A stretch of 64,000 nt of DNA from contig NW_005199274.1 of assembly GCF_000372725.1 (NCBI RefSeq), positions 763,281 to 827,280 of the forward strand, given 5' to 3'. This DNA comes from Emiliania huxleyi CCMP1516. Lineage: Eukaryota > Haptophyta > Isochrysidales > Noelaerhabdaceae. The notes below the pieces were generated by a model that saw only the letters and a program-made list of their open reading frames with translations, searched no databases and was not told where the DNA came from. The stretch's first letter is position 1, and every line of letters begins with the position of its first letter. The position numbers and the translations under genes are program-made. Shown here one piece after another: positions 46,664 to 57,450 of this stretch.

Positions 46664-48136
46664 ATGTCCACCCCGCCGCGCCGCTCGCGCCGCTCGCGCC
46701 GCCTCGCCGCCCCCGCCTCCACGTCCACCGCCCCCTCGCCGATCACGCCGCCGCCCATCCGCCTCCTCGACCTCCCCACGGAGCTCCTCGCGCGCGCCCT
46801 CTCTCGCTGCGACCCCGCCGACATCGCTCGCGTCGCGGCCGTCTCGCTTCTCTTCCACGCCTCGCTCGTGGTAGAGGCCATCCGCTTGTGGGCGCAAGAG
46901 CGCGGCTTCGAGCTGCCGGCGCAGCCGGAGGGCGAGGGCTCCGCCGTGCGGTGGCTGTGCTTCGCTGCGCTGCTGTGCGAGTCCAACCCGCCGGCGAGGG
47001 CGGCAGCAGGCGAAACGCACAGCGTCTTCATCGACGGCGAGGGGCGGCTCTCGTCGTGCGGGTCAGCGGCAACGGAGGGCGAGGAGGAGGACGACGACGA
47101 GGAGGAGGAGTTTCCAGGCCTTCTCGGCCACGGCGAGGGCGTGACGCAGCTCAACACGCCGACCCGCCTCCCGTCGGCGCTGGGCGGCGAGCGCGCCGTG
47201 AGTGTTTCGGCTGGATCCGAGCACAGCCTTGCCCTCACCGCCGACGGCGGCGTCTGGAGCTGGGGCAGTAATGGATGGAGTGGCCGGTTGGGCCACGGCG
47301 GCCAGCAGCCCCAGTGGCAGCCGAAGAAGATCGAGGCCTTTGCGGGGCAGCGCGTCGTTGCTGTGTCGGCTGGAGATGGCCACAGCCTCGCCCTCACCGC
47401 CGACGGCGCTGTGTGGAGCTTTGGCTTTGGATACTTTGGCCAGCTGGGCCACGGCGACCAGCAGGACCAGTGGCTGCCCAAGAAGATTGAGGCGTTGGCT
47501 GACCAGCGCGTCGTCGCTGTGTCCGCGGGATGCGACCACAGCCTCGCCATCATCGCCGACGGCGCCGTCTGGAGCTGGGGCCGTGACGGTTTTGGCAAGC
47601 TGGGCCACGGTGACGAGCAGCGCCAGCTGCTGCCCAAGCAGGTCGAGGCCTTGGCTGGCCAGCGCGTCATCGCTGTCTCGGCTGGATATCGCCACAGCCT
47701 CGCCATCACCGCCGACAACGCTGTCTGGAGCTGGGGCGATGGAGGCCTCGGCCAGCTGGGCCACGGCGGCCAACAGAACCAGCTGCTGCCCAAGAAGGTT
47801 GAGGCCTTGGCGGGGCGGCGCGTCGTCGCTATCTCGGCAGCGTACAGCCACAGCCTCGCCCTCACCGCCGACGGAGCCGTCTGGAGCTGGGGCTCGGGAA
47901 GCTTAGGCCGGTTGGGCCACGGCGACGAGCAGAACCAGCTGCTGCCCAAGCAGGTCGAGGCCTTGGCCGGGCAGCACGTCGTCACCGTGCTGGCGGGAGA
48001 GGACCACAGCCTCGCCCTCACCGCCGGTGCCGTCCTTACCTGGGGCAAAGGCAAGCGCGGCTGCCTTGGCCACGGAGAGGACCTGTCGAACCAGCTGCTG
48101 CCCAAGAAGATCGAGGTGTGGGCGCCGGGGCAGTGA
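46664..48136 (+). CDS. F-box-like protein with RCC1 repeats (paralogue 2)
   Basis: Single exon of 490 residues from Met 46664 (MSTPPRRSRR); the frame is open upstream to 46544. It has the same plan as the gene at 14603-16042: LLDLPTELLARALSRCDPAD F-box-like helices, the conserved block AQERGFELPAQPEGEG, an acidic insert (EGEEEDDDEEEEFPG) absent from paralogue 1, and about six RCC1 repeats (VVAVSAGDGHSLALTADGAV, WSWG, LGHGD). It ends SNQLLPKKIEVWAPGQ. The two genes differ in the first repeat and are clearly a duplicated pair. Probable SCF-type adaptor or other propeller scaffold. Confidence 0.9.
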   Translation: MSTPPRRSRRSRRLAAPASTSTAPSPITPPPIRLLDLPTELLARALSRCDPADIARVAAVSLLFHASLVVEAIRLWAQERGFELPAQPEGEGSAVRWLCFAALLCESNPPARAAAGETHSVFIDGEGRLSSCGSAATEGEEEDDDEEEEFPGLLGHGEGVTQLNTPTRLPSALGGERAVSVSAGSEHSLALTADGGVWSWGSNGWSGRLGHGGQQPQWQPKKIEAFAGQRVVAVSAGDGHSLALTADGAVWSFGFGYFGQLGHGDQQDQWLPKKIEALADQRVVAVSAGCDHSLAIIADGAVWSWGRDGFGKLGHGDEQRQLLPKQVEALAGQRVIAVSAGYRHSLAITADNAVWSWGDGGLGQLGHGGQQNQLLPKKVEALAGRRVVAISAAYSHSLALTADGAVWSWGSGSLGRLGHGDEQNQLLPKQVEALAGQHVVTVLAGEDHSLALTAGAVLTWGKGKRGCLGHGEDLSNQLLPKKIEVWAPGQ

Positions 48137-48482
48137 GCAGGAGGGTGTGGGTGCGGGCGGCGAGGAGCATTAGGGCCCGTCTGATGCTCGCGAGCTGCGC
48201 CGCCGGCGCGGCGAGCAATGCGCGTTTGCACATTCTTTTGACGTGCATAGAGTGCACAGCCACAGCGCTCAGCGCGCTGCGCGTATGACCCGCTGAGGCT
48301 GAGCGAAGTGCTGCTTCGATCGTGGTGGTATGGGCCCACATATTGTTTCTCCGCTTTGCCGAACGGCGCGTGGCGCGGTGGGGGCTCCTGTGCACGCAAT
48401 CTGTCTTGGTGTCGGAGTTGCGAGGGTTGACCGATGACCCCCCAAAGCGCAAAGGCCCCCACTTTTTGCGGGCCTTCTAATT
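48137..48482. other. Intergenic region between convergent genes
   Basis: Holds the short inverted pair GCGCTCAGCGCGCTGCGC near 48266 and otherwise nothing recognisable. Confidence 0.45.
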
Positions 48483-50302
48483 TTATCCGTCTCTATTATC
48501 ACTGTCATTTGGAGATGGAGCCAGCCAACGCAAGGCCCGACTCGTCAACCACGGCCATCGACTCGCTAAACACACGGCCTCGCTCCCCCGGCCTTGAGCA
48601 AGGGAAGAAGAGTATCGCTGTGCCCAGCACGGACGCCGCGTCAAAAACAGGCCGGGGGCTGTGGCGGAAGCCTCAGAGAGGACCTCCACCCAGCCCTTCC
48701 TGTGTCGGAGCGTGCAAGTGAAGAGACCGGAGCGGAGTGTGCTCGGAGGGCGCGTATCCATGCTCGCACCTGCACAAGGCAAGCCGAACCCGCCGGATAC
48801 GCACTGACCGACGGGGTCGCCCGGATTGAAGGCCATCTCACGGCCAGACATCGCAGTGTAGCCGGCGGGGCACGCGTCGCTCAGGTCGCACGTCGGAGCA
48901 TACGTGCAGCAGGTGGGCGTGTTGTTGACGTGTATTCCGGGAATTGACCCCGGCTGGCCGTCGGGACAACGGGGCTGAGGCAGCCAGCCGTCCTCGCTGG
49001 TCCAACCAGTGTCTGAGCCGCAGACCCACGGCCGTCGCCGGACGCAGTCGAATCCGTGGACCATTTCCGCGGTCTTCCATTGGACATGCGACCACATCGC
49101 GAGAGGGTTACGCGGATTGCTCGCCTGGGAGCCGACCGGCAGTGGCCCCGGCCCCGGCCCCAAAGGGGTAAGGTCTGGCTCCGGCGACGGCTCTGGCTCC
49201 GGCCAGTAGCTCGCGTAGTCTGAGTGCTCGCACCCATGCTGATCGACGTCGAACGAGGGCATTCGATTCGGGCACGTATCAGTGACATAATGAACGGGCA
49301 GGAAGAGAGTAAGCCTCGGCTTGCCGCGATCTTCGTCCCACGGGCTGGGGCAAGGCCAGCCGGTGCAGTTCCGTTGCCACTCTGGCCTCGTCTTGCCGTC
49401 GAAGAAGGACGCGGGCGGCTGTACGCACGCGGATCGTCGACAAACGAGCTGTCAATGTTTCCATCCACCTCGGACACACCGCCTCGAGAAACCGTTGCAT
49501 CTGGGCCAAACCCACTTATCGGAGCCCATACGCGCGATCCGTCGTCGCGGTTCGCACCTATCGTGACGGCGAGGGTCTGCATCCGCAATGGCGATCCCTG
49601 CTGCGCCGCCGCGCTGGTGGTCTCGCCATTTAAACCCCACCGTTTGTGGCCGCCGAGTACGATAGTTGCGAGGTTGAGACGGCTCACGAGCGGTCCTGGG
49701 GCGCTGCGCTCGTTGACGTGAGATGTATGCAACGCGGCTATTATGGTGAAGTAGGAGAAGAGCGTGCGAATTGCGGCGGCCGCAGCCGGCCCCGATTCGT
49801 CGGTTCCGCAGTTCTCGTCGGCAGCCGTGAGCGAGTAGCGGTCGAAAAAGGATCTTGCGCAGCCTTCCTCGGGGTCCTCGAGCTTATCGCTGGCATTCGT
49901 TCGGTTAAAGCAAGCCCAGATGCGCTGATGGTTGGAGAGGCTTTGTACCAGTGCCGAGGCATCCCAGCCCCCAATGCTCGCTTCCTTCTCCACGTGCTTG
50001 ATCGCAGCAGTGAGGGTGTCGTGGCCACACACGCTCTCAAAGGCGGAGAGCTGATTCACCAGATCAAAACTCAGGCATCCGGCCGAGATCTTTATCTTGG
50101 GCCGTGTCTGGTTGGTGCAGAGGCAATCTTCGACGGCAGTTGACGGCGCACAGAGGTCCGTGTCCGCAACCGAGTCCACGCGAACCACGCAGCCGTTCTG
50201 CTCGGTGCTACAGAGAGTATGCTGCACAAGGACGAGCACAAAGCCCGCTAGAAAGCTCAAGCCCAGCGTCGCCATCACGACCAGATTGATTGACGGCCTC
50301 AT
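48483..50302 (-). CDS. Cys-rich single-pass membrane protein, unrecognised, with a frameshift
   Basis: From Met 50302 the protein starts with a signal-anchor (LVVMATLGLSFLAGFVLVLV), followed by a Cys-rich ectodomain (LCSTEQNGCVV, DLCAPSTAVEDCLC, CFNRTNASDKLEDPEEGC) with N-glycosylation sites NQT and NRT. At about 49430 coding character moves to another frame: FFDGKTRPEWQRNCTGWPCP, then DVDQHGCEHSDYASYW, a Pro/Glu-rich linker, and CDLSDACPAGYTAMSGREMA. The shift could be error or mutation. I recognise no domain; the architecture suggests a cell-surface or secreted protein. The last ~90 residues to the stop at 48483 are less protein-like. Confidence 0.55.
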
Positions 50303-50973
50303 GTGTGTCAGAAACAGCGGCGACGCTTGTCCGCCTTCTTCTGTGCATGGCGCCAAAGCCTCGAGCACAGAGGCAGAGTCTCGGCATCGGCATCGGCAGA
50401 TCGTGAGGCATGTGTGCAAGGCGCGCGATAACGAGCAAGTCGTTACGCCCCGATTTTAATACCATGTAGCGTTCACTCGCCCGCCTCCCTCAAGCCACGA
50501 ACGCACCGCCGCTTCGTCGCCTCGCAAGACCGCATCGACGTACGGCGCTGGCTGTGGCGCGTCGTAAGACATTATTCTTCTCTGCTCAGCAATCGCTCAC
50601 CAGGTAACCTACGCGGAGGGTACGCGTCCGTCCGCGGGGCGCCTTACTTGCGACCGATGTTTCTTTTTTGCGTGAATCGTGTCGCACGCCTTTGATTGTA
50701 AAATTCTTTTTTGTTACGAACTCCGGAGAGTGCTATAAGAACCAACCAATCACAGAACACTCGAACGGGCTCGTGGAGCAGAGCCACACGCCACGCAGCA
50801 GCCATAAGATGCCTTGAGCACACATGCAAGCGCCCATGGTCATATCTCGTCGTGCACCTCGCCTGACACCAAAAGGAACTCTGAGTGACACACACACAAA
50901 CACAAAAGGACGAGAAAAAAGAAAAACAGGCGGAAGTGTCCAGGTGCATCAGCCTTGTGCGGTGCCGTGGGCC
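50303..50973. other. Intergenic region, divergent promoters
   Basis: Lies between divergent genes. Includes an R1-like tail (GTGTCGCACGCC...GTAAAATTCTTTTT, about 50668-50712). No gene seen. Confidence 0.45.
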
Positions 50974-53900
50974 ATGATAGGGAGAAGTCGTATCCTCGCT
51001 GGGAGCGCTGGGCTCCGCGCCGGAAGCGCCGGGCTCGGCGCCGTACTTGCGCGGCCGCTGCTCTCGCGAGGCGCGCATGGGGCCTCCACGAGCGGCATCG
51101 GCGCTGCGGCCGGCCTGCTGCGCTCCAGAGCAGCGGCGGATCCGGAGGCGTGGGCGGGCGGACCTGGCGGCCTGCGGTCGCAGGCCGCACGGCAGCTGTC
51201 GGTCTCGGCGACGCAGCTGCGCTCGCTGCGCGCGCTGGAGGAGGAGGCGAACCGCTTCCCCGACGACGCGCACCGGCAGCAGCGGCTGATGGAGGCGTGC
51301 AACGCGCAGAAGCAGCCGCACGTCGCGGTGCGGCGGTTCGAGTGCGGGGCGTATGCGGCGGACGAGGCGGTGGCCAAGGAGTACATCCGCGCGCTCGCCC
51401 TCTCCAACCAGCTCGCCCGCCTCTCGCTGCCGCAGCTCATCGCGTCGCTTGACGCGAGCGGTGCGCTGGCGCGCGACGAGTCAGCGCGCTACGCGGCGGG
51501 CGGGGTGGGAGGCGGCGGCGGCGGCGGGCTGGGGGCGGGTGCGTCGCGCGGGACGCCCGAGACGCCGTTGCATATCCAGTGGCACGAGTCGCCGCGCGCG
51601 CAGTTTTGGAAGCTCCTTCGCTCTCTCGCGCTGACGGGCGCGCTCGTGTTTGCCGCGTACACGCTGCTGGGCGAGCAGGCGCGCGGGAGGAGAAGGGGAG
51701 AGGGAGGAGAGAGGGAGGAGGAATGGCGCGTGTGCTGCTGGGCGAGAGCCGCTCTGCCTCGGACCTGTCCTAGACCCTTCCTACACCTTTCCTAGACCTT
51801 TCCTAGCCTGCCGTGGGACCTGTCTAGACCCTTCCTTAGACCTTTCCTAGACCTTTCGTACACCTGTCCTATTCCCGCAGGCGCGCGGGCTGCCTCGTGG
51901 GCTCGGCTTCTCAACGGAGGTCCAGCCGGTGCACGGCTCTGCGAAGCGGTTCAGCGACGTGTGCGGCGCCGAGGAGGCGATCGCCGACCTGAAGGACATC
52001 GTCGAGTACCTGCGAAACCCGAAACGCTTCACGCGGCTCGGAGGCAAGCTGCCCAAGGGCGTCCTTCTCACCGGACCGCCCGGCACGGGCAAGACGCTGC
52101 TCGCGCGCGCGGTGGCGGGCGAGGCGGGCGTGCCCTTCTTCTACATGTCGGGCTCCGAGTTTGAGGAGGTCTTTGTCGGCGTCGGCGCCAAGCGCGTGCG
52201 CGAGCTGTTCTCGGCGTGATACCGCACCACCCACGGGAGGGAACCCACACTGGGTTCGGTACGGTGGGGGTATGGGACTAGGCGGCGAAGAAGCGCTCGC
52301 CCTGCATCATCTTCATCGACGAGATCGACGCGATCGGGTCGCACCGCAACCCAAAGGAGCAACAGGCGAGAGTTAGATTGGAAGAGTTGGAAAGGCGAGG
52401 GACAGTCAGGCTCGGACTGGACACCAACGCGGTATGGGTGGACGCGGGACAGATGATGACGGCACGCGCGAGCGACACACAGACACACAAACTCACAAGA
52501 CACTCAGGCGATGAAGATGACTCTCAACCAGCTGCTCCTAGACCTCTCCTAGACCTTTCCTAGACCTTTCCTAGACCTTTCCTCTTCCTGCGCAGGCGAT
52601 GAAGATGACTCTCAACCAGCTGCTGGTCGAGATGGACGGCTTCACGCAAAACACGGGCGTCATCGTCCTCGCCGCCACCAACTTCCCAGAGGCGCTCGAC
52701 CGCGCGCTCGTGCGGCCGGGCCGCTTCGACACCAACGTCGCCGCGCCGCTGCCCGACGTGGGAGGCTGTGAACAGCGTCTCTTCACACCTCCAGCCGTGA
52801 ACAGGTCGTCGTGCCGCTGCCCGACGTGGGAGGCTGTGAACAGCGTCTCTTCACACCTCCAGCCGTGAACAGGTCGTCGTGCCGCTGCCCGACGTGGGAG
52901 GCTGTGAACAGCGTCTCTTCACACCTCCAGCTGTGAACAGGTCGTCGTGCCGCTGCCCGACGTGGGAGGCCGGCGGGCGGTCCTCGAGCTGTACACGAAG
53001 CCGGTGCCGCTCGATCCCGACGTCGAGATCGAGGTAATCGCGCGCGCGACGCCCGGTTTCTCGGGCGCGGACCTGTCCAACCTGGTCAACGTGGCGGCGC
53101 TGCACGCGTCGCATCTGGAGAAGAAGCGGGTCGGGATGGCGGACCTCGAGTATGCGTGCGACAAGATCCGGATGGGCGCCGAGCGAAAGTCCGCCGTCAT
53201 CTCGCCGGAGAACCTCAAGGCAACTCACGCCCCCACCGACCCACCCACCCGCCCACCCAACCACCCACCCACCGCCAGCAGCACCGCCACCACACACCAC
53301 CACCACCGCCGCCACCACCACCCACCCACCCACGCACCGCCCACCCGCCCAACCACACGCATACGAGCGGGGGCACATCTCCCCCACATCTCCCCCCTAT
53401 CTCCCACATCTCCCCCCTATCCCCCACATCTCCCCCCCCTCTCCCCCACCATCTCCCCCACATCTCCCCCACATCTCCCCACAGGTGACGGCCTACCACG
53501 AGGGAGGGCACGCCCTCGTGGCGCTGCACACGGCGGGCTCTCAGCCCATCCACAAGGCGACCATCGTGCCGCGCGGCAACGCGCTCGGGATGGTCTCGTA
53601 CCTGCCCGAAAAGGACCAGCTCAACCTGTCGCGCGAGCAGATGCTCGCGCACCTCGACATCTGCATGGGCGGCCGCGTGGCGGAGGAGCTCATCTTCGGC
53701 AAGGAGAACGTCACCACGGGCGCCTCCTCCGACCTCGCGCAGGCGACGTCCACCGCGCGCAACATGATCATCAAGTACGGCATGTCGGACGCGCTCGGAC
53801 CAGTCTACCACGGCGACGGCGATCTCTCTCGGCTCTCCTCCGCCGGCCGCGAGGCGGTCGAGGCGGAGGTGAAGCGGCTCTGCACTGCCGCGGACGCGAA

Positions 53901-54147
53901 CGCGCGGCGCATCCTCACCGACCACGCCGACCAGCTGCACCGGCTAGCAGACGGCCTCCTCGAGTTCGAGACGCTCTCGCCGGACGACATCCGCGCCATC
54001 CTCGCCGGCCGGCCGCCTGCGTGCGCCGCCGCAAAGGCAAAGGCGCCCGCCGACGCTGCGAGCAGCTCGGAGGCGGCGCCCGCGGCGCCGGCCAAGGAGA
54101 AGCCCGTGCGCAAGGCGGGCATCTTCTCGCGCAAGGTGGACCAGTGA
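50974..54147 (+). CDS. Mitochondrial AAA+ metalloprotease, FtsH/YME1 (i-AAA) type
   Basis: Exon 1 (50974 to about 51680) has an Arg/Ala-rich presequence ([20 protein letters not shown]), a helical domain and one membrane span ([16 protein letters not shown]). After an intron, exon 2 encodes [20 protein letters not shown], Walker A GPPGTGKT, the pore loop [16 protein letters not shown], then [16 protein letters not shown] (Walker B), [15 protein letters not shown] and [19 protein letters not shown] (second region of homology). The protease part holds the zinc motif HEGGH (near 53500), with [14 protein letters not shown] and the third ligand region. One N-terminal span and the NLKV-type layout fit YME1L, an inner-membrane quality-control protease facing the intermembrane space. 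Introns contain arrays with exon-derived duplications at 51680-51885, 52505-52624, 52741-52972 and 53220-53485. Stop at 54145-54147. Confidence 0.9.
51676..51895 (+). repeat. AGACCTTTCCT-containing intron of FtsH with flanking GCAGGCGCGCGGG
   Basis: GCAGGCGCGCGGG occurs at the donor side (51675-51687) and acceptor side (about 51878-51890). GAGCAG|GCGCGC to CCCGCAG|GCGCGC is a GC-AG intron that yields [14 protein letters not shown]. The last 120 bp are AGACC(C/T)TTCCT units. Confidence 0.7.
52505..52624 (+). repeat. Introner-like AGACCTTTCCT insert in FtsH
   Basis: A perfect 32-bp repeat beginning CAGGCGATGAAGATGACTCT is at 52505-52536 and 52593-52624. Five AGACC(T/C)(T/C)TCCT units lie between. 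CAG|GCGATG in the target gives a GC donor and an AG acceptor. Confidence 0.9.
52741..52972 (+). repeat. GTGAACAG palindromic element in three tandem copies in FtsH
   Basis: Three 68-bp units, each GCTGTGAACAGCGTCTCTTC through CCGTGAACAG plus the target GTCGTCGTGCCGCTGCCC GACGTGGGAG. The exon sequence encoding PLPDVG therefore occurs four times. GTGAAC...GTGAACAG could be an intron each time. Only one PLPDVG is needed for the AAA domain. Confidence 0.85.
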
Positions 54148-55005
54148 GGGGGGGGGGTGGGAGGGGTGGGGGGGGGGGGCGAGGAGGTTGAGGGGCTGTG
54201 TTTTGTGAGCCGCTGGAGGAAGGACGTGAGGGACGGGGAGGCGGGGAGGGGGGGCGGGCGCAGAGATGGCTGCCAGCTGGCACGTCGGAAGTGGCGTCGG
54301 CGTTGGCGCGGTGAGGGATGGTGGAGCACCGAGCGGAAGGAGGCGGTGGAGGGGAGAGGCGCGCGCTGAGGTCCGCGCCTCTCGTATTCTGTGCGTGTAC
54401 AATGTGGTTTATCTCTTACTCGATGTTGTTCCCAAGTGAAAGAAGCGCCGCTGGCTCCGCCTCGCCACACACGCCACGGCCGCTCGCGCGTCGCTCTCCA
54501 GAGAGGCGCGATCCGACACGCACACGTCCGTCCGTGCAGCGCGCGCAGCGGCGCAGCCGCCGCGCAGGGCCGTGACCCAACGGGGTCAAGCCTGCATTGT
54601 GACACTATTGTGCGCGTACGATCGTCAAGTGCTTTCCCGCACGCCCGCAAGCGTGAACACGCGGTGCCACAGTGAAATGGAACTAGCCTGGGGGAGGTGT
54701 GCCCACCACATGGGGGGGGGGGGGGGTCCGAAGCCTGTCATAGCTACGCGTGCCATGGATCGGCGGGCACTTTTAGAGACCAGCGCATAGCGCCATAGGA
54801 CGTATTTTCTTCTCAATAACAAGGCTGTGAATTTCTTCTCATAACAAGGCTGTGAAAACACAATCGTCACAAGAGAGACTTCGAACAACTTCGAATCCAC
54901 ACACACCAGGCAACAAGTGCAAAGTGGGCCAGCGTGCGGGGACCGGCCTGACACGAGCGAGGGCTAGCACGTGAGGACGTGACCACGCAGCAGCCAAGCC
55001 ACGTG
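54148..55005. other. Intergenic region between convergent genes
   Basis: Poly-G runs near 54150-54180 and 54711-54726, and an AT-rich R4 segment (54808-54870). No gene is supported. Confidence 0.5.
54808..54870 (+). repeat. Short dispersed repeat R4
   Basis: TTTTCTTCTCAATAACAAGG, then a second TTCTTCTCATAACAAGGCTG just after it. The first is found inverted at 61972-61995. Confidence 0.65.
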
Positions 55006-55914
55006 TTAGCGGCCCGCGGCGCGAGTGCGCTTTGGGCCCGAGCGACTCCTCACTCGACCATGCACTCGACTCCACTTGGGCCTAGCGGGGCGGAGGACGC
55101 GAGTTGGAGAGTGAGGAGAGGTGAAGAGAGGCGGCGACGAGGAGGCGGGTTGCGAGTCCTCCGACGACCTTCCTGAATATGGTGCAGCGTTTTGGCTCAG
55201 ATGGTCAGCCGAAGCCGGAAGGGCCATGCGCTCAATTCGACAAAACTTAGGGGGAAACAGCTGGAAGTAGTGCGTCACCCGCATCCGAAGGTTGACTAAT
55301 GGGACCGGACCGAAGTGTCGCGAGTCTGCAGAGTAGTCCTCGTTGTCGCCCTGAATCCAGCAATGGCCCTCGGGCACAGGAACTTGAATGGAGGCAGCAT
55401 CGGACACGGGTCTGACCTCAACTGGTTCTCCGGCTAATGCGCGTACACGTTTGATAATACTCCGAACTCGTCCATCCTTTGTGAGATATGTGATGTTAAC
55501 CACGTCGCCAACTGTAACCGTGTCCGCGTCAATAGGTGCCGAGATGACAAAGCAGGGCGTCTGTATCGTTGGAGCCATACTTGGACCCATGGCCCGTTTG
55601 AACCCCAAGAGCGATCTGTAGAGGAGGCCCAGGAGGGTATCTGCAGCACGATGACGAGCAAGGGTATCTGCAGCTTCGTCAATAGCGGCGATCAGCTCAT
55701 GCTCGTCATCGTCCTTGCCCCACAGGCCCCAGGCCCGAAGGCGGCGCATGTTGGCCAAGACTTCAGCATGAAATGACAATGGCGCCATTCGAGGCACGAG
55801 CGCTCGCTCAGCTCCGTGCGCAACCTGATAGCCCCTGCTGCCTGCCGCGGTAGGCGTGGCGCAACGGCATATGGTAGTCAGCGCGCGCGCAAAGAATGTC
55901 CGCGTCGCACCCAT
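55006..55914 (-). CDS. Mitochondrial inner-membrane-protease-like S26 peptidase
   Basis: From Met 55914 the protein has a basic Ala/Arg-rich presequence (MGATRTFFARALTTICR), then a helical region, LLGLLYRSLLGFKRAM and the catalytic GPSMAPTI (Ser box B). Downstream are GDVVNITYL, the catalytic-lysine strand IIKRVRALAGEPVEV, and EGHCWIQGDNEDYSADSRHF with GPVPL (boxes D and E). This is the S26 serine-lysine signal-peptidase fold. The arrangement and the presequence fit IMMP1L/IMMP2L of the mitochondrial inner membrane, though a plastid or ER paralogue is possible. The region after LFPPKF is longer and lower-complexity than in the family. A Met at 55953 is an alternative start. Confidence 0.85.
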   Translation of the reverse strand: MGATRTFFARALTTICRCATPTAAGSRGYQVAHGAERALVPRMAPLSFHAEVLANMRRLRAWGLWGKDDDEHELIAAIDEAADTLARHRAADTLLGLLYRSLLGFKRAMGPSMAPTIQTPCFVISAPIDADTVTVGDVVNITYLTKDGRVRSIIKRVRALAGEPVEVRPVSDAASIQVPVPEGHCWIQGDNEDYSADSRHFGPVPLVNLRMRVTHYFQLFPPKFCRIERMALPASADHLSQNAAPYSGRSSEDSQPASSSPPLFTSPHSPTRVLRPARPKWSRVHGRVRSRSGPKRTRAAGR

Positions 55915-55953
55915 GGCGCGCCTCTCCTCTTGATTCGACCTGCTTTCGACCAC

Positions 55954-57450
55954 TAAATGTGGCGCGCGCGGCGGGCCGATTTCGACCCATCACAAATGTG
56001 GGCAGCCAAAACCTCCCTTGGCTTCCCACACACAAACCCCCCTTCATGGGGGGAGCAGCAAACGAGGTAGTCTCTGCGAAATCACTGTCCCAGTGAAATT
56101 GCCCAAGAGGGACGCCGGGATGGGCTGGCGTCGCCTCCCCTTCAAACGGGTACCAACCAGAAGTCGAGTAGGATCTGGGTCGAGGTCGGGATTGGGTAGT
56201 GCGCGTTGATGTGGGCGAGCGCCTCTTGGATGACGCGGTACTTCTTGTGGCGCGCCCTCTGTTTGGAAAGCGGAATTCCTTGAACAGTCTGTGCAGTTTC
56301 TTCTTCGTAAAATTCTTCTTCTTCGCACATTCTTGTTTTTCACCCCAAACCCACGTCGCGCAAAGTGTCGTGCACCCCATGCGCGCACCCCCACGCCCCA
56401 CCCTCGCGCGCACGAGGCACGTGCCATCCGTGATCCACGACCGCACGAGCGGGTGCGGAGTGCCACACAGCAGTCCTGTGAAGAGGAACATCACCTGCTT
56501 TGAGGATGATGAAATTACCTTAGTGAATTGCCGCTATTCAACCGGAGGACCTGCCTTAGCCAGCACGACAGACCCTCTTCAGCGATGCTCCTGGTGGATG
56601 TCCTCCTCAGTGTGACCGCCCTGACATCGCTTGCCGTCCCAATCGCCTACGTCAAGGGACAATGGCTCGCGAGCAGTCGAGGGTGCTCACTCGGCGGGCG
56701 GTGCCCGGAAGGGCACAGACGCCGCACGAGAAAGGTGCGGTGTCGCTTGGAGCGGGAGATGCACGGGTCGTGTCTGCTCAAGGATACGTCCACGCGGAGC
56801 CACGTGACCCGGCCCGCACGTGGCCTCTACAGATCGTGTTGATATTCCGCTTGTACTCTTTGTGTGTTTACGCCGGCAGCAGAGCGTTGTCCCTGTGCGT
56901 GTGTGGACCGACTCTTTGCGCGCCCAGTGGCGATGGAGTCTAGCATGGGTCGTTGGTTTGTGCTTGGGTGCGTGACTACCCTCATGGCTGACGGCTTGCT
57001 TGCTTGCTTGCGAGGTGTGCGTGTGCGCTTGTATTTTTGTCCGCGCGTGTCGATGTGTCCGTTCCAGTGTCCCCCAGTCCACACATCCTTGTCGTGCCAG
57101 TGTGCTGTGAGAGAGAGGTAAGTAAGTACCACCTTCGTAAGGAAGTAATGAGGTGAAGAACGGGCGGCAGGAAGACAGCCGCGCTCGCCGGCGACGCCAA
57201 CGAGGCATCATCCGCCCGCAGGAAGGGTGCAGGAGAGGATCTTGGCCGACGCAAGGCCAAGAAGAACCCAGACCAGGCGCGAAGAGCCGCGACGACCCAG
57301 AGAATTGCGCGTTGGCCGTCGGCGTCGCAAGTCCTTGCGCAACAGGTCCTCAAAAAAGCTCACGCGACTACACCACATGAACATGAACATGCGCACACAT
57401 ACGGCTCTACAGCAAGAGAACGTATCAGAAAGCGGTGGCCGCACACCCGA
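55954..57450. other. Intergenic region with short unrecognised frames
   Basis: A minus-strand frame (56142-56330) encodes KKYRVIQEALAHINAHYPIP and could be a small exon; no family is recognised. An R1-like GTAAAATTCTTCTTCTTCG lies at 56308. Nothing else is supported. Confidence 0.35.
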
